A stretch of 64,000 bases of DNA from Chitinophagaceae bacterium (GCA_016715365.1 JADKAM010000001.1:1364001-1428000), one strand, 5' to 3'. Positions 8,341 through 18,781 are shown, numbered from the stretch's first letter. Made by a program: numbers and translations. Notes: generated from the letters alone by a model not told the origin.

Positions 8341-9243
8341 ATGCAAAATTTAAAGCAGCTTTTTTTACTTGTTGTGTGCTTTGCAGCAACAACATTGAGC
8401 GTTAAAGCACAAACAGATTCTACCGGAATGCCCGGCGATAACTTTAGCCTACAGGGCGCTTTGGAAATGTTTAAACAATCCTCTTCTATTGAAGAATTTG
8501 AAAAACTGATCAACACAGAAAGTAAAAACGTAAATAATCTTGACCTGAACGGGGATGGAGATATTGATTACGTGAAAGTAATTGACAAGGCCGGTAAAGA
8601 TGTTCATGCTTTTATTTTACAGGTGGCAGTATCGGAAACAGAGAACCAGGATATTGCTGTTATTGAACTGGAAAAAACAGGTGATACCACAGCCATGCTT
8701 CAGATCATTGGCGATGAAGAAATTTATGGCGAGCAGGTAATTGTAGAAGCATCCGATGAAGGAGATGAAGTTGACGGCGATGATGATGGAAAAGGCAGCG
8801 GGCCTTCATTTGATTACAATTACACCAAAGTCAGCCGCATTGTTGTGAATGTTTTCTTCTGGCCATCGGTACGTTTTGTTTACCGCCCGGCTTATGTGCC
8901 CTGGGTTTCTCCATGGCGCTGGAGGCACTACCCCGGTTGGTGGAGGCCATGGCGCCCGGTAAGATGGACGGTGTTTCATCCAAGGCGTTTGGTGTATCAC
9001 CGCCATTATGCAGTAGTGCGTACGCATAGGGTGGTGGTAGCACACAGGGTTTACACACCATACAGGGCAAGCTCTGCAGTTGTAAGAACCAGAACAACAG
9101 TTGCCCGAAACAATTATAAAGTTACCCGTACAAGAACCCGTGTTACCGGACCAAGAGGAAATACCAGGGTAAGAACAAATACCACGATCCAAAAAAGAGG
9201 TGGAAATGATGATGACAGAAGAAGAAAGGGTAGAAGAGGGTAA
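8341..9243 (+). CDS. secreted protein with EF-hand-like loop and Arg-rich tail
   Basis: 300 residues. Signal peptide ending SVKAQ; a calcium-loop-like stretch DLNGDGDIDYVKV near residue 66; an acidic linker (EASDEGDEVDGDDDGKG); a Trp/Pro/Arg block (WVSPWRWRHYPGWWRPWRP) and a basic tail ending in RRRKGRRG. The acidic middle and basic tail could bind each other or an anionic polymer. I know homologous layouts in Bacteroidota, always uncharacterised. Single gene with its own terminator. Confidence 0.78.
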   Translation: MQNLKQLFLLVVCFAATTLSVKAQTDSTGMPGDNFSLQGALEMFKQSSSIEEFEKLINTESKNVNNLDLNGDGDIDYVKVIDKAGKDVHAFILQVAVSETENQDIAVIELEKTGDTTAMLQIIGDEEIYGEQVIVEASDEGDEVDGDDDGKGSGPSFDYNYTKVSRIVVNVFFWPSVRFVYRPAYVPWVSPWRWRHYPGWWRPWRPVRWTVFHPRRLVYHRHYAVVRTHRVVVAHRVYTPYRASSAVVRTRTTVARNNYKVTRTRTRVTGPRGNTRVRTNTTIQKRGGNDDDRRRKGRRG

Positions 9244-9263
9244 GATTTTCTAAAAAAATTATT

Positions 9264-9293
9264 AAGCTGCAGGTTTTAACCTGCAGCTTTTTT
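9264..9293 (+). terminator. rho-independent terminator
   Basis: 12-bp perfect stem (9264-9275 with 9278-9289) and 2-base loop followed by T-rich sequence, 20 bases after the stop of the secreted protein. Confidence 0.85.
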
Positions 9294-9323
9294 ATTGTCT
9301 GCATTTCAGCAGTTAGCCGGGAT

Positions 9324-9354
9324 GAGGTGTCACCTTTCAAAAAGGTGACACCTC
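9324..9354. repeat. 14-bp perfect hairpin ahead of glpK
   Basis: Arms 9324-9337 and 9341-9354 pair perfectly around a 3-base loop; the core word is GGTGTCACC. It lies 40 bases before glpK and after another terminator, and lacks a T-run. It may be a second terminator, a REP-like element or an RNA structure in the glpK leader. Confidence 0.6.
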
Positions 9355-9394
9355 TTTAAAAAAATAAAATTATCTTGAATAAAAATCATTTTCC

Positions 9395-10891
9395 ATGGCT
9401 CAATACATTTTAGCACTCGACCAGGGAACCACCAGCTCCCGTGCAATTATTTTTGATGAAAAAGGAAGTATAATCACGGTAGCACAAAAAGAGTTTACAC
9501 AAATATTTCCGCAACCGGGTTGGGTAGAACATGACGCTAATGAAATATGGAGCACACAATTAGGTGTGGCCGCAGAAGCCATTACGAAGGCGGGATTGTT
9601 GCCTGAAAATATTGCCGCAATCGGCATTACCAACCAACGGGAAACAACCGTAGTGTGGGAACGGGCAACCGGTAAACCTATTTACAATGCCATTGTCTGG
9701 CAGGATAGAAGAACGGCTGCTTTTTGTGATGAACTGCGGGCAAAAGGGTTGGATAAAATGATCCGGCAAAAAACAGGATTGATCGTTGATGCATACTTTT
9801 CTGCCAGCAAAGTAAAATGGATACTGGACAATGTGGAAGGCGCAAGAGCAAAAGCTGAGAAAGGCGAATTATGTTTTGGTACGATAGACAGCTGGCTGGT
9901 TTGGAATTTAACCAAGGGACAAATTCATGTAACGGATGTATCCAATGCATCACGTACCATGCTGTGCAATATTCATACACTGCAATGGGATGGCGAGCTG
10001 GAAAAAATATTTAATATACCCGGCAATATGCTGCCCCAAATACGCAGCAGCAGCGAAGTGTACGGCACCACACAAAATATTTTAACATCGCACAATATTC
10101 CCATTGCCGGTATTGCAGGCGATCAGCAGTCTGCTTTATTCGGACAAATGTGTACACAGCCCGGCATGGTAAAGAATACCTATGGCACCGGTTGTTTTAT
10201 GTTGATGAATACCGGTGAGCAGCCAGTCATCTCAAACAATAATTTATTAACCACGGTTGCCTGGAAAGTTAACGGCATTACCCATTATGCTTTGGAAGGC
10301 AGCGTGTTTATTGCCGGAGCCGTAGTGCAATGGTTAAGAGATGGATTGGGCATCATTAAAAATTCGAAGGAAGTAGAAACACTTGCTGCATCTGTTGATA
10401 CTGCTGATGGGGTTTATGTGGTTCCGGCTTTTGCAGGCCTGGGTGCGCCGCACTGGAACCAATATGCAAAAGGAACCATGGTGGGTATTACCAGGGGTAC
10501 AACTGCTGCACATATAGCCAGGGCATCAGTTGAAAGTATTGCTTACCAAACCATGGATGTGTTGAAAGCGATGGAAGCTGACTCAGGGATTTCTATAAAA
10601 GAATTAAGGGTTGATGGTGGAGCGACAGCCAATAATTCCCTGATGCAGTTTCAGGCAGATATTTTAAATACAAAAGTGGTGCGGCCGGTAATTACAGAAA
10701 CAACTGCATTGGGTGCAGCATATCTTGCCGGGCTGGCTGTTGGCTACTGGAAAAATATTGAAGCCATACAAAATCAGTGGCAGGTAGATGTAAGTTTTGA
10801 ATCTACCATGCCACAAGATGAACAGGTTGCATTAAAAAAAGGATGGCTGCGTGCAATAAAATCTGCCATTGCGTGGGCGGATGATAAATAA
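9395..10891 (+). CDS. glpK: glycerol kinase
   Basis: 498 residues, full length for GlpK. FGGY-type ATPase fold: phosphate-1 loop [12 protein letters not shown] at 6-17, substrate region VWQDRRTA near 103-110, [10 protein letters not shown] and the C-terminal GLGAPHW and [16 protein letters not shown] signatures. It phosphorylates glycerol to sn-glycerol 3-phosphate with ATP. The glycerol facilitator follows 119 bases downstream on the same strand, so the two take up and trap glycerol; no glpD is visible in the window. Confidence 0.97.
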   Translation: MAQYILALDQGTTSSRAIIFDEKGSIITVAQKEFTQIFPQPGWVEHDANEIWSTQLGVAAEAITKAGLLPENIAAIGITNQRETTVVWERATGKPIYNAIVWQDRRTAAFCDELRAKGLDKMIRQKTGLIVDAYFSASKVKWILDNVEGARAKAEKGELCFGTIDSWLVWNLTKGQIHVTDVSNASRTMLCNIHTLQWDGELEKIFNIPGNMLPQIRSSSEVYGTTQNILTSHNIPIAGIAGDQQSALFGQMCTQPGMVKNTYGTGCFMLMNTGEQPVISNNNLLTTVAWKVNGITHYALEGSVFIAGAVVQWLRDGLGIIKNSKEVETLAASVDTADGVYVVPAFAGLGAPHWNQYAKGTMVGITRGTTAAHIARASVESIAYQTMDVLKAMEADSGISIKELRVDGGATANNSLMQFQADILNTKVVRPVITETTALGAAYLAGLAVGYWKNIEAIQNQWQVDVSFESTMPQDEQVALKKGWLRAIKSAIAWADDK

Positions 10892-11010
10892 ATTTTTATA
10901 ACACTGATTGCAACTAATTATACTAATTACCCGAATTGGAAAATGTAGGTTCGTAATTCGTGTAATTCGCTTAATTCTTGTAATTTGATTGATAAATCAA
11001 TCAACTGCTT

Positions 11011-11715
11011 ATGAATAATTTCCTTTTCGAACTTATCGGCACTGCCTTTTTAATTTTATTAGGCAATGGCGTTGTTGCCAATGTGGTTTTAAATAAAACA
11101 AAAGGTAATAACGGAGGTTGGATCGTCATCACTTTTGGTTGGGCAATGGCCGTTTTTGTTGGTGTTTATGTTGCTGCCGCCAAAAGCGGGGCCCATTTAA
11201 ACCCTGCGGTAACCATTGCACTTGCTGCTGCTGATAAATTTGAATGGGCATTAGTGCCGGTACAAATAGCCGGGCAATTTGCCGGTGCTATGATCGGGTC
11301 ATTTTTAGTTTGGGTTACTTACAAAAAACATTTCGACGAAACCGAAGATGCCGATGCCAGGCTGGCTGTATTTTGTACCAGTCCGGCAATACCAAATATT
11401 CTTTTCAATGTAGCTACGGAAATCATTGGCACTTTTGCCCTGGTATTTGGTGTATTTTTTATAACCGGAGCCGATGCCGGATTACATTCTTTAGATGCGT
11501 TACCGGTTGCATTGTTGGTTTTAGCCATTGGCCTAAGCTTAGGCGGCCCAACCGGTTATGCCATTAACCCGGCCCGGGACCTGGGGCCCAGGATCATGCA
11601 TTTTATACTACCCATGAAAGATAAGGGTAGCAGCGGATGGGGTTATAGCTGGATACCGGTTGTTGGACCGGTGATCGGTGGAATTTTGGCCGCTTTGGTG
11701 TTTAAAATGCTGTAA
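11011..11715 (+). CDS. glpF: MIP family channel, glycerol uptake facilitator
   Basis: 234 residues, six helices and two half-helices with NPA boxes: HLNPAVT (NPA 64-66) and INPARDLGPR (NPAR 186-189). The Asp right after the second NPAR is a mark of glycerol facilitators as opposed to water-only aquaporins. Genetic link to glpK supports glycerol transport. A terminator follows. Confidence 0.92.
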   Translation: MNNFLFELIGTAFLILLGNGVVANVVLNKTKGNNGGWIVITFGWAMAVFVGVYVAAAKSGAHLNPAVTIALAAADKFEWALVPVQIAGQFAGAMIGSFLVWVTYKKHFDETEDADARLAVFCTSPAIPNILFNVATEIIGTFALVFGVFFITGADAGLHSLDALPVALLVLAIGLSLGGPTGYAINPARDLGPRIMHFILPMKDKGSSGWGYSWIPVVGPVIGGILAALVFKML

Positions 11716-11750
11716 TTATACTGTTAACATGGTTCAAAAAATATATCTGA

Positions 11751-11775
11751 AAGCCCCGCTAACCGGGGCTTTTCT
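11751..11775 (+). terminator. rho-independent terminator after glpF
   Basis: AAGCCCCG pairs with CGGGGCTT around a 5-base loop and is followed by T-rich sequence. Confidence 0.85.
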
Positions 11776-11820
11776 TATAAATACCCAGTGGGCATAAAAA
11801 AATTGCCATCTAATTTTTAA

Positions 11821-13377
<1,557 letters not shown>

Positions 13378-13382
13378 TCGAT

Positions 13383-13634
13383 ATGACTTTAGAAATTCTT
13401 ACACCGGAACAGAAAATTTTCAGTGGCGATGTATACGGCGTTCAATTGCCCGGCATTGCAGGTTTGTTTGAAGTATTAGACAGGCATGCTCCACTGGTAA
13501 GTGCATTAAAAGACGGAACCCTGAAAATTTTAAAAGATAAAACACAAACTTCTTCTTACACCATTAAAAGTGGTTTTGTAGAAGTACTGAATAACAAAAC
13601 AACTGTTTTGGTTGAAGGAGCAGTAGAAGTTTAA
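13383..13634 (+). CDS. atpC: ATP synthase F1 subunit epsilon, short form
   Basis: 83 residues, covering only the N-terminal beta-sandwich (LEILTPEQKIFSGDVYGVQLPG, then GLFEVLDRHAPLVSALKDG). The C-terminal helical hairpin found in the 130-140-residue enterobacterial form is absent; there is no frameshift and a terminator follows directly. Short epsilon subunits are known in Bacteroidota. The inhibitory extended state described for long epsilon subunits should not be possible. Confidence 0.95.
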   Translation: MTLEILTPEQKIFSGDVYGVQLPGIAGLFEVLDRHAPLVSALKDGTLKILKDKTQTSSYTIKSGFVEVLNNKTTVLVEGAVEV

Positions 13635-13653
13635 TGTAAAATATTTATGTATT

Positions 13654-13689
13654 AAAGCCCATCCGCCAGCTGGCGGATGGGCTTTTTTT
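13654..13689 (+). terminator. terminator after atpC
   Basis: A 16-bp perfect palindromic stem rich in GC (core CATCCGCCAGCTGGCGGATG) followed by seven T. The convergent acyltransferase gene ends 18 bases further, and its transcript could use the same hairpin. Confidence 0.9.
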
Positions 13690-13706
13690 ATTGGGTGACC
13701 CGTCGT

Positions 13707-14669
13707 TTAATCCAGTTGCTTTTTTAACTGCACAAAAGCCCAGGCAGTAAAAGGAAGTATTAACAGACTTAAAAATGAAAGCCGGTTTTGCGTAACTAAA
13801 TACAGTACTGTACTGACTATGATGAGAAAGACCGGATAAAAAATAAAAAGAAATGCTATCAATTTTGAATCATCATGCCCATCTTCCTTAATTAAATAAT
13901 CACCCAGCCATTTGGTAAAATAATACAAAGGTGCATGTACCAGTAAACCAATCAGCGCCGGAATGAACAGCAATATTTTTTTTACAGCAGGTTGATGTAC
14001 ATAAAAAGCTTTGTCCAGTGCTGCTTTATTGCCGGTTTCAATTTCAAAAATATGTTTGCTGAGTTGTGATTTTAAAATGTCGTTAAACTGTTTGATGGCA
14101 TTGCCATGTGTGTCTTTATAGTCAATATTTTCTTTGGTGATGATATCACCAAAAAACATTTTGATGTTTTTGCCAAACTTTTTAAAAGAGCTGTAATTAA
14201 TGGCAACCGGCAAAACTTTCAGATCTATCCCATCTTCCCAACTGCTGATAGCCAGGCGGGCCGTGCCTTTCTTTAATGGACGCAAATGCCATTCATTGAT
14301 ACATCTGCCCTCACTGAATATTAAAACAATACCATTTTGTTTAAAAATAGTTTTACACAGATCAAAGGTTTTGTAATTCTCTTCCATGTTCTCTACACCT
14401 TCGCTCACACGGTACACCGGAAACATTTTAAACAGCGATAAAATCTTTGCAGCTGTTTTATTTTTAAATGCATCACCTCTTGCCAATGAATAAACCGTGC
14501 CATCAAATAAAGTACAAAGTATAATGGCATCTAAAAAAGAGTTGGGATGATTGACCGCCAAAAGCAATGGTCCTTTATGTTTCAGCAATTCTTTTTTGTT
14601 AATGGCAATATCCCTGCAGTAGATAGGTAAAGCTAACCGGGCAATAATTTTTACAAATGAATACAGCAA
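13707..14669 (-). CDS. PlsC-like lysophospholipid acyltransferase
   Basis: 320 residues. NHPNSFLDA near 40-48 supplies the catalytic His and Asp, and FSEGRCINEWHLRPLKKG near 118-135 matches the EGxR-type glycerophosphate-binding motif. Two or three hydrophobic helices near the C-terminus anchor it to the membrane. Likely acylates a lysophospholipid or similar acceptor. It is larger than PlsC of E. coli (245) because of the membrane tail. No ATG is available near the domain start, so the TTG at 14669 is used. Confidence 0.85.
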   Translation of the reverse strand: MLYSFVKIIARLALPIYCRDIAINKKELLKHKGPLLLAVNHPNSFLDAIILCTLFDGTVYSLARGDAFKNKTAAKILSLFKMFPVYRVSEGVENMEENYKTFDLCKTIFKQNGIVLIFSEGRCINEWHLRPLKKGTARLAISSWEDGIDLKVLPVAINYSSFKKFGKNIKMFFGDIITKENIDYKDTHGNAIKQFNDILKSQLSKHIFEIETGNKAALDKAFYVHQPAVKKILLFIPALIGLLVHAPLYYFTKWLGDYLIKEDGHDDSKLIAFLFIFYPVFLIIVSTVLYLVTQNRLSFLSLLILPFTAWAFVQLKKQLD

Positions 14670-14705
14670 TTAGTAAATGATTTTAAAAGGGAAGATAACT
14701 AAAAA

Positions 14706-14860
14706 GTCGTGAATAGTGAGTTGTGAGTTGTGAATCGTCAAGCTTCATTTAAAGCATAAAGGATAAGGCTTAAAACGTGATTCAGATGCTTTGAATTTTA
14801 AAAAAAACTATTTTAAGCTTAGTGCTGTACTGTCGGTTCACCTCTCACGATTCACGCCTC
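14706..14860. repeat. intergenic GTGAATCGTGAG-type repeats
   Basis: The gap between the acyltransferase and YqgE genes has GTGAATAGTGAG and TTGTGAATCGTC words on its left and the inverted form TCTCACGATTCACG (14843-14856) on its right. The same 14-mer occurs at 22787-22800 between murE and mraY. It looks like a dispersed non-coding repeat. Confidence 0.5.
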
Positions 14861-14861
14861 A

Positions 14862-15413
14862 TTAATTCAGTTGCGGATCAATAGGGTAGTTGATCATCCT
14901 TTCATATTCACCGCCTAAGGTCTTCAGGCTGTTTTTCCATATTTCATCAAAGCCGGTGTTGAAAACCAGTCCCTGGTTTGCTTTTACGGTAAGCCAGCTT
15001 CTTTCTGTTAGTTCACCGCTTAATTGGCCATCGCCCCAGCCGCTGTAGCCAATAAAGAATTTAATTTTATCCAGGTCTATGATTTTACTTTTCAGCAGGG
15101 CAGTTACTGTTTCAAAATTTCCTCCCCAAAAAATACCATCGCTTACTTTAACCGATTCGGGAATCAGATCGGGATACTGATGCAGGAAATGAATGGTATC
15201 CATTTGTACCGGCCCGCCATAATAAACCGGCAAACGATGGCCTTCCAGGTCACTGATCAGTTCATCAAGGGTTTGTTCAATCTGCTTATTTAACACAAAA
15301 CCAAAACTACCGGCTTCCTTATGTTCACACAAAAGCACAACGGTCCGCAAAAAATTCGGATCTTTTAGAAACGGATCAGCAATCAGTAATACGCCTGCAG
15401 CGGGATCAATCAT
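14862..15413 (-). CDS. YqgE/AlgH family protein (UPF0301)
   Basis: 183 residues, normal length for the family. Starts AAGVLLIADPFLKDPNF and has the internal GSFGFVLNK, YYGGPVQMDT and FIGYSGWGDGQLSGEL blocks typical of UPF0301. Function unresolved; AlgH affects alginate in Pseudomonas, but that role is not general. No operon partner. Confidence 0.92.
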   Translation of the reverse strand: MIDPAAGVLLIADPFLKDPNFLRTVVLLCEHKEAGSFGFVLNKQIEQTLDELISDLEGHRLPVYYGGPVQMDTIHFLHQYPDLIPESVKVSDGIFWGGNFETVTALLKSKIIDLDKIKFFIGYSGWGDGQLSGELTERSWLTVKANQGLVFNTGFDEIWKNSLKTLGGEYERMINYPIDPQLN

Positions 15414-15536
15414 ATTTCTAAAGTAATATTTAATTGTAAATAAACCATTACCGCCCGTGTTTTTGTTAAAAAATCTAAACCTTAGTTAAATTTAGAATTT
15501 AGCCCTTTTAAATTATATTACAGGCTGATACTGATT

Positions 15537-15544
15537 TACCTTTA
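15537..15544 (+). promoter_or_regulatory. -7 element (TACCTTTA) of the histidine kinase
   Basis: Differs from TAnnTTTG only at the last base and ends 5 bases before the ATG, the same spacing as at the DUF983 gene, so a leaderless transcript is possible. Confidence 0.35.
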
Positions 15545-15549
15545 CGGGC

Positions 15550-16869
15550 ATGAAAAAAATTTTTCCGGTCATAACTATCTTAATTCTGTTCTCTTTGCTG
15601 GGGTTGATTTTTTTTCAATACATGTGGATCAAGAGTGCCAAGGATATAAAAGACAAGCAGGTTGAGGAAAATATTGTTAACGCCCAGTATTATGCTGCTA
15701 CCATACTAACGCAGGAACGAAATTCCTTAATGCCCCTTTCAAGAAAAAGCGATATGCTTTTTCCCGGCGATAAATTGCAGATGCAGTATTTTAAACCATC
15801 TGTTATAAAACGTTTTTCCAAAGATGAAATAGCTGATATTATAAGAATGGGTTTCAATAAATACAATCTTAAAGATTACCCATTTGAATTTAATGTAAGT
15901 GTAAATGCAATAAACGGCGACCAGGTGTATAGTGATAATTTTTATAAATATTACCTGGATAGCAATAATTTAAGACATGTACTGGCATTGGAGCCACCAA
16001 GTGGCAGCAGTTTCGAAAACCTGGTGAGTGAAGAATTACTTTCTATAATTGTACCACATCAAAAAGGTCTTATCTGGAAAGAAATGATATGGTTTATTGT
16101 TGGTGCTATTCTTTTTACCATCATCATCACCACTGCTTTTTTTATAACCGTACGCACTTTATTAAAACAGAAAAAACTAAGTGAGATAAAATCTGATTTT
16201 ATCAACAATATGACGCATGAATTTAAGACACCGCTGGCAACCATATCGCTTGCGGTTGATGCTTTAAAGAATGACAAAGTAGCGGGTAACAAAGAAAAGT
16301 CTGATTACTTTACTGGTATCATCAAAGAGGAAAACAAAAGAATGAACAAGCAGGTGGAAACCATACTGCAGGCGGCTTTGCTGGATAAGAATGAAGTTCA
16401 GCTGAACATGAAAAGGTTATTGGCGCACGATATCATTATAAACGTATTGAACAATATTAATTTACAGGTTGAAGAAAAAGGCGGCAAAATTGATGTTGAA
16501 CTGGAAGCCGAAAATGACCTCATCCTGGCAGATGAAGTTCACTTCACCAATGTGATCAATAACCTGCTTGATAATGCGGTAAAATATTCAAAAGATAATC
16601 TCCACATTAAACTAAGTACAAAGAACGCCGGCAACCATCTTAAAATAAAAATTGAGGATAACGGCATTGGTATGAATAAAGAAACACTGAACCGTATTTT
16701 TGAGAAATTCTACCGGGCGCATACCGGAAATGTGCACAACGTAAAAGGCTTTGGCCTGGGATTGAGCTATGTTAAAACCATGATTGATGCTCATCACGGA
16801 AATATAAAAGCAGAAAGTGTTTTGGGTAAGGGCAGCAGTTTTACTATATCGCTTCCGTTGCCTAAATAA
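15550..16869 (+). CDS. membrane sensor histidine kinase, no adjacent regulator
   Basis: 439 residues. Helix 1 at about 5-27, a periplasmic sensor region of about 150 residues, helix 2 at about 178-200, then a HisKA domain with NNMTHEFKTPLATISL (phospho-acceptor His223) and an HATPase with N-box NLLDNAVKYS near 338, G1 box DNGIGM near 371 and GFGLGLSYV. It should autophosphorylate in response to an envelope signal. No response regulator gene is in the neighbourhood, so the partner lies elsewhere. Confidence 0.93.
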   Translation: MKKIFPVITILILFSLLGLIFFQYMWIKSAKDIKDKQVEENIVNAQYYAATILTQERNSLMPLSRKSDMLFPGDKLQMQYFKPSVIKRFSKDEIADIIRMGFNKYNLKDYPFEFNVSVNAINGDQVYSDNFYKYYLDSNNLRHVLALEPPSGSSFENLVSEELLSIIVPHQKGLIWKEMIWFIVGAILFTIIITTAFFITVRTLLKQKKLSEIKSDFINNMTHEFKTPLATISLAVDALKNDKVAGNKEKSDYFTGIIKEENKRMNKQVETILQAALLDKNEVQLNMKRLLAHDIIINVLNNINLQVEEKGGKIDVELEAENDLILADEVHFTNVINNLLDNAVKYSKDNLHIKLSTKNAGNHLKIKIEDNGIGMNKETLNRIFEKFYRAHTGNVHNVKGFGLGLSYVKTMIDAHHGNIKAESVLGKGSSFTISLPLPK

Positions 16870-17169
16870 TATCATCTTTGGTAACAGGTACCAACAGTAT
16901 TACTCCGCACTATTCATCTAACCTTGATATCAGGCAGTTTATTTTGTAAGGTAAATTCACGGATAATTTTTCCAACTGATCAGAAACAATCCCATTTTTT
17001 TTACCAGTTCGCATACTCTGAAGATGTAAACACCAGGCCATTCAAAAGCTTCAGGCCCATGCTTTAAAATAACTTCCATTTTGAGTTTAATGCCCAATCT
17101 TTTAATCAAAGGCGTTCTGAAATATCCTGTATCTGCTGTAAAACGTCTTATTTGGGATGAAAAAATATC
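16870..17169. other. non-coding stretch between histidine kinase and dcw cluster
   Basis: A minus-strand frame of 76 codons (16957-17187) exists but has no recognisable domain, and its start region lies in the DnaA-box-like array, so I do not call it. Otherwise I see nothing in this part; the regulatory sites begin at 17170. Confidence 0.5.
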
Positions 17170-17270
17170 CTGTTCACAGCTATGCACATCTTTCCACAGT
17201 TAATCCACATCAAATTCCCCCTTTTTGAGCTCATAAGTACACCGGCTATGCAATAGAACCTTGTGGATAA
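17170..17270. promoter_or_regulatory. phased array of DnaA-box-like sites upstream of mraZ
   Basis: Four 9-mers ending in CACA lie 10, 10 and 11 bases apart: CTGTTCACA (17170), CTATGCACA (17180), CTTTCCACA (17190) and TAATCCACA (17201). They are followed at 17262-17270 by TGTGGATAA, the exact reverse complement of the DnaA box TTATCCACA. The helical spacing fits cooperative DnaA binding. AT-rich DNA follows. It could regulate the dcw promoter or be part of a replication origin. Confidence 0.5.
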
Positions 17271-17295
17271 AAAACTTTCTCCCAAAATTGATTAT

Positions 17296-17325
17296 AAAGT
17301 GGGAAAAAGTGTTATTTTGTGGGAG
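17296..17325 (+). promoter_or_regulatory. MraZ-binding repeats of the dcw promoter
   Basis: Three contiguous 10-bp direct repeats: AAAGTGGGAA, AAAGTGTTAT, TTTGTGGGAG. They match the known MraZ boxes (TGGG-type pentamers at 10-bp period in E. coli; AAAGTG-type decamers in Mycoplasma). They lie 33 bases before mraZ, so MraZ very likely controls its own operon here. Confidence 0.75.
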
Positions 17326-17357
17326 TATATGTTAATTAATACATTAAAAACCCAAGA

Positions 17358-17825
17358 ATGATAGGTTTCCTCGGTGAATATGAGGCCACTTTAGATGCTA
17401 AAGGGCGCTTTCTTCTACCAGCAGGCTTTAAAAAGCAGTTGCCGGAGGATGGTGCTACGCATTTTATCATCAACAGGGGTTTTGAAAAGTGCCTCACATT
17501 ATATCCGCAACAAAGCTGGGATCCTATTTTTTCTGATATCAGCAAACTGAATGATTTTGACCCTAAGGTAAGAGAATTCAGGCGGTATTTTTTAAACGGC
17601 GCCACACAACTGGAACTGGATTCAGCAGGCAGGTTGCTGGTACCAAAAAACCTGACCGAACATGCGGGGCTTGATAAAGACATTGTGTTGGTTTCGGCGG
17701 TAAACAAAATTGAGATCTGGGACAAAAGTAAGTATAAGCAGTTCTTTGAAACTTTTACACCACAATCATTCAGCGATCTGGCAAATGAGGTGATGAATAA
17801 AACAGTTGACAAGTTGAATAGTTGA
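17358..17825 (+). CDS. mraZ: transcriptional regulator MraZ
   Basis: 155 residues with two SpoVT/AbrB-like half-domains, each with the DxKGR-type motif: TLDAKGRFLLPAGFK near 12-26 and LDSAGRLLVPKNLTEH in the second half. MraZ forms a ring and binds TGGG-type repeats in front of the dcw operon, which are present at 17296-17325. First gene of the division and cell-wall cluster, overlapping or abutting rsmH. Confidence 0.96.
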   Translation: MIGFLGEYEATLDAKGRFLLPAGFKKQLPEDGATHFIINRGFEKCLTLYPQQSWDPIFSDISKLNDFDPKVREFRRYFLNGATQLELDSAGRLLVPKNLTEHAGLDKDIVLVSAVNKIEIWDKSKYKQFFETFTPQSFSDLANEVMNKTVDKLNS

Positions 17826-17830
17826 TAAGT

Positions 17831-18781
17831 ATGGGCAACTCTGAAAAAATACCACTTAGCAACTTATCAACTGATCAGCCTAATAATTATCACACACCCG
17901 TCCTGTTGCAGGAGTGTATTGATGGTTTGGATATTTGGCCTGGCGGAATTTATGTTGATTGCACATTTGGCGGAGGTGGGCACAGCAAAGCTATTTTGCA
18001 ACAATTAAACGGAAATGGAAAACTGATCGTTTTTGATCAGGATGAGGATGCCAGAAAGAATCTTCCAAATGATGAACGGGTAATTTTTGTCCCTCAGAAT
18101 TTCAGGCACCTGCAAAGGTTTTTGCGATTGCACAAAGCAGCAAAGGTTGATGGTATTCTTGCAGATCTCGGCGTTTCCAGTCACCAGTTTGATGAAGCAG
18201 GACGTGGTTTCTCCATCCGGTTTGATGCTGCATTGGATATGCGTATGGATCAGCGCCAACTGCTTACAGCTGCAGACATACTTAAAAATTTCTCAGAATT
18301 ACAATTGCACAAAATGTTTGAGCAGTATGGCGAAGTAACCAACTCAAAAACACTTGCAAAAACAATTGTCTCGCAAAGGATACTTGCTCCCATCAGAACC
18401 ATCAATGAACTTAAAACTGCAGTACATGCAGTGGTAAAAGGAAATCCTCAAAAATATTTTGCACAGGTTTTTCAGGCACTAAGAATTGAAGTGAATGACG
18501 AACTGGGTGCATTGAAAGAACTGTTGCAGCAAAGCCTGTCTGTTTTAAAGCCGGGAGGAAGGGTTGCAATCATCACCTTTCATTCGCTGGAAGACAGGAT
18601 CGTAAAGAATTTTTTCAGAGATGGCACATTTGAGGATACAGCTATTGATGATGTGTATGGCCATCGTTTTGAAAATCCACTGAAAGTGATCACCAAAAAA
18701 CCAATTACCGCAACAGAAAAAGAATTGAAAGAAAATACAAGATCACGCAGTGCAAAATTGAGAATCGCAGAAATGAAGTAA
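17831..18781 (+). CDS. rsmH: 16S rRNA (cytosine(1402)-N(4))-methyltransferase
   Basis: 316 residues from the ATG at 17831; a TTG at 17822 that overlaps the mraZ stop is also possible. SAM-binding motif YVDCTFGGGGHSKAIL, catalytic-region GILADLGVSSHQFDEAGRGFS, and C-terminal RVAIITFHSLEDRIVKNFF plus SRSAKLRIAE, all typical of RsmH. It methylates C1402 in the ribosomal P site. An 11-bp inverted repeat (AGTTGATAAGT at 17820 and its complement at 17862-17872) brackets the start codon. Confidence 0.96.
   Translation: MGNSEKIPLSNLSTDQPNNYHTPVLLQECIDGLDIWPGGIYVDCTFGGGGHSKAILQQLNGNGKLIVFDQDEDARKNLPNDERVIFVPQNFRHLQRFLRLHKAAKVDGILADLGVSSHQFDEAGRGFSIRFDAALDMRMDQRQLLTAADILKNFSELQLHKMFEQYGEVTNSKTLAKTIVSQRILAPIRTINELKTAVHAVVKGNPQKYFAQVFQALRIEVNDELGALKELLQQSLSVLKPGGRVAIITFHSLEDRIVKNFFRDGTFEDTAIDDVYGHRFENPLKVITKKPITATEKELKENTRSRSAKLRIAEMK

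Noticed and set aside
15550..16869. Two-component operon
   Set aside because: Only the kinase is present; no response regulator gene within several kilobases on either side.
16957..17187. 76-codon minus-strand frame before mraZ
   Set aside because: No domain or homologous pattern, and it runs into the DnaA-box-like array. Probably chance.
17170..17340. Chromosomal replication origin
   Set aside because: DnaA-like boxes and AT-rich DNA are present, but dnaA is not nearby and genes on both sides share direction. Kept as a regulatory array, origin not claimed.
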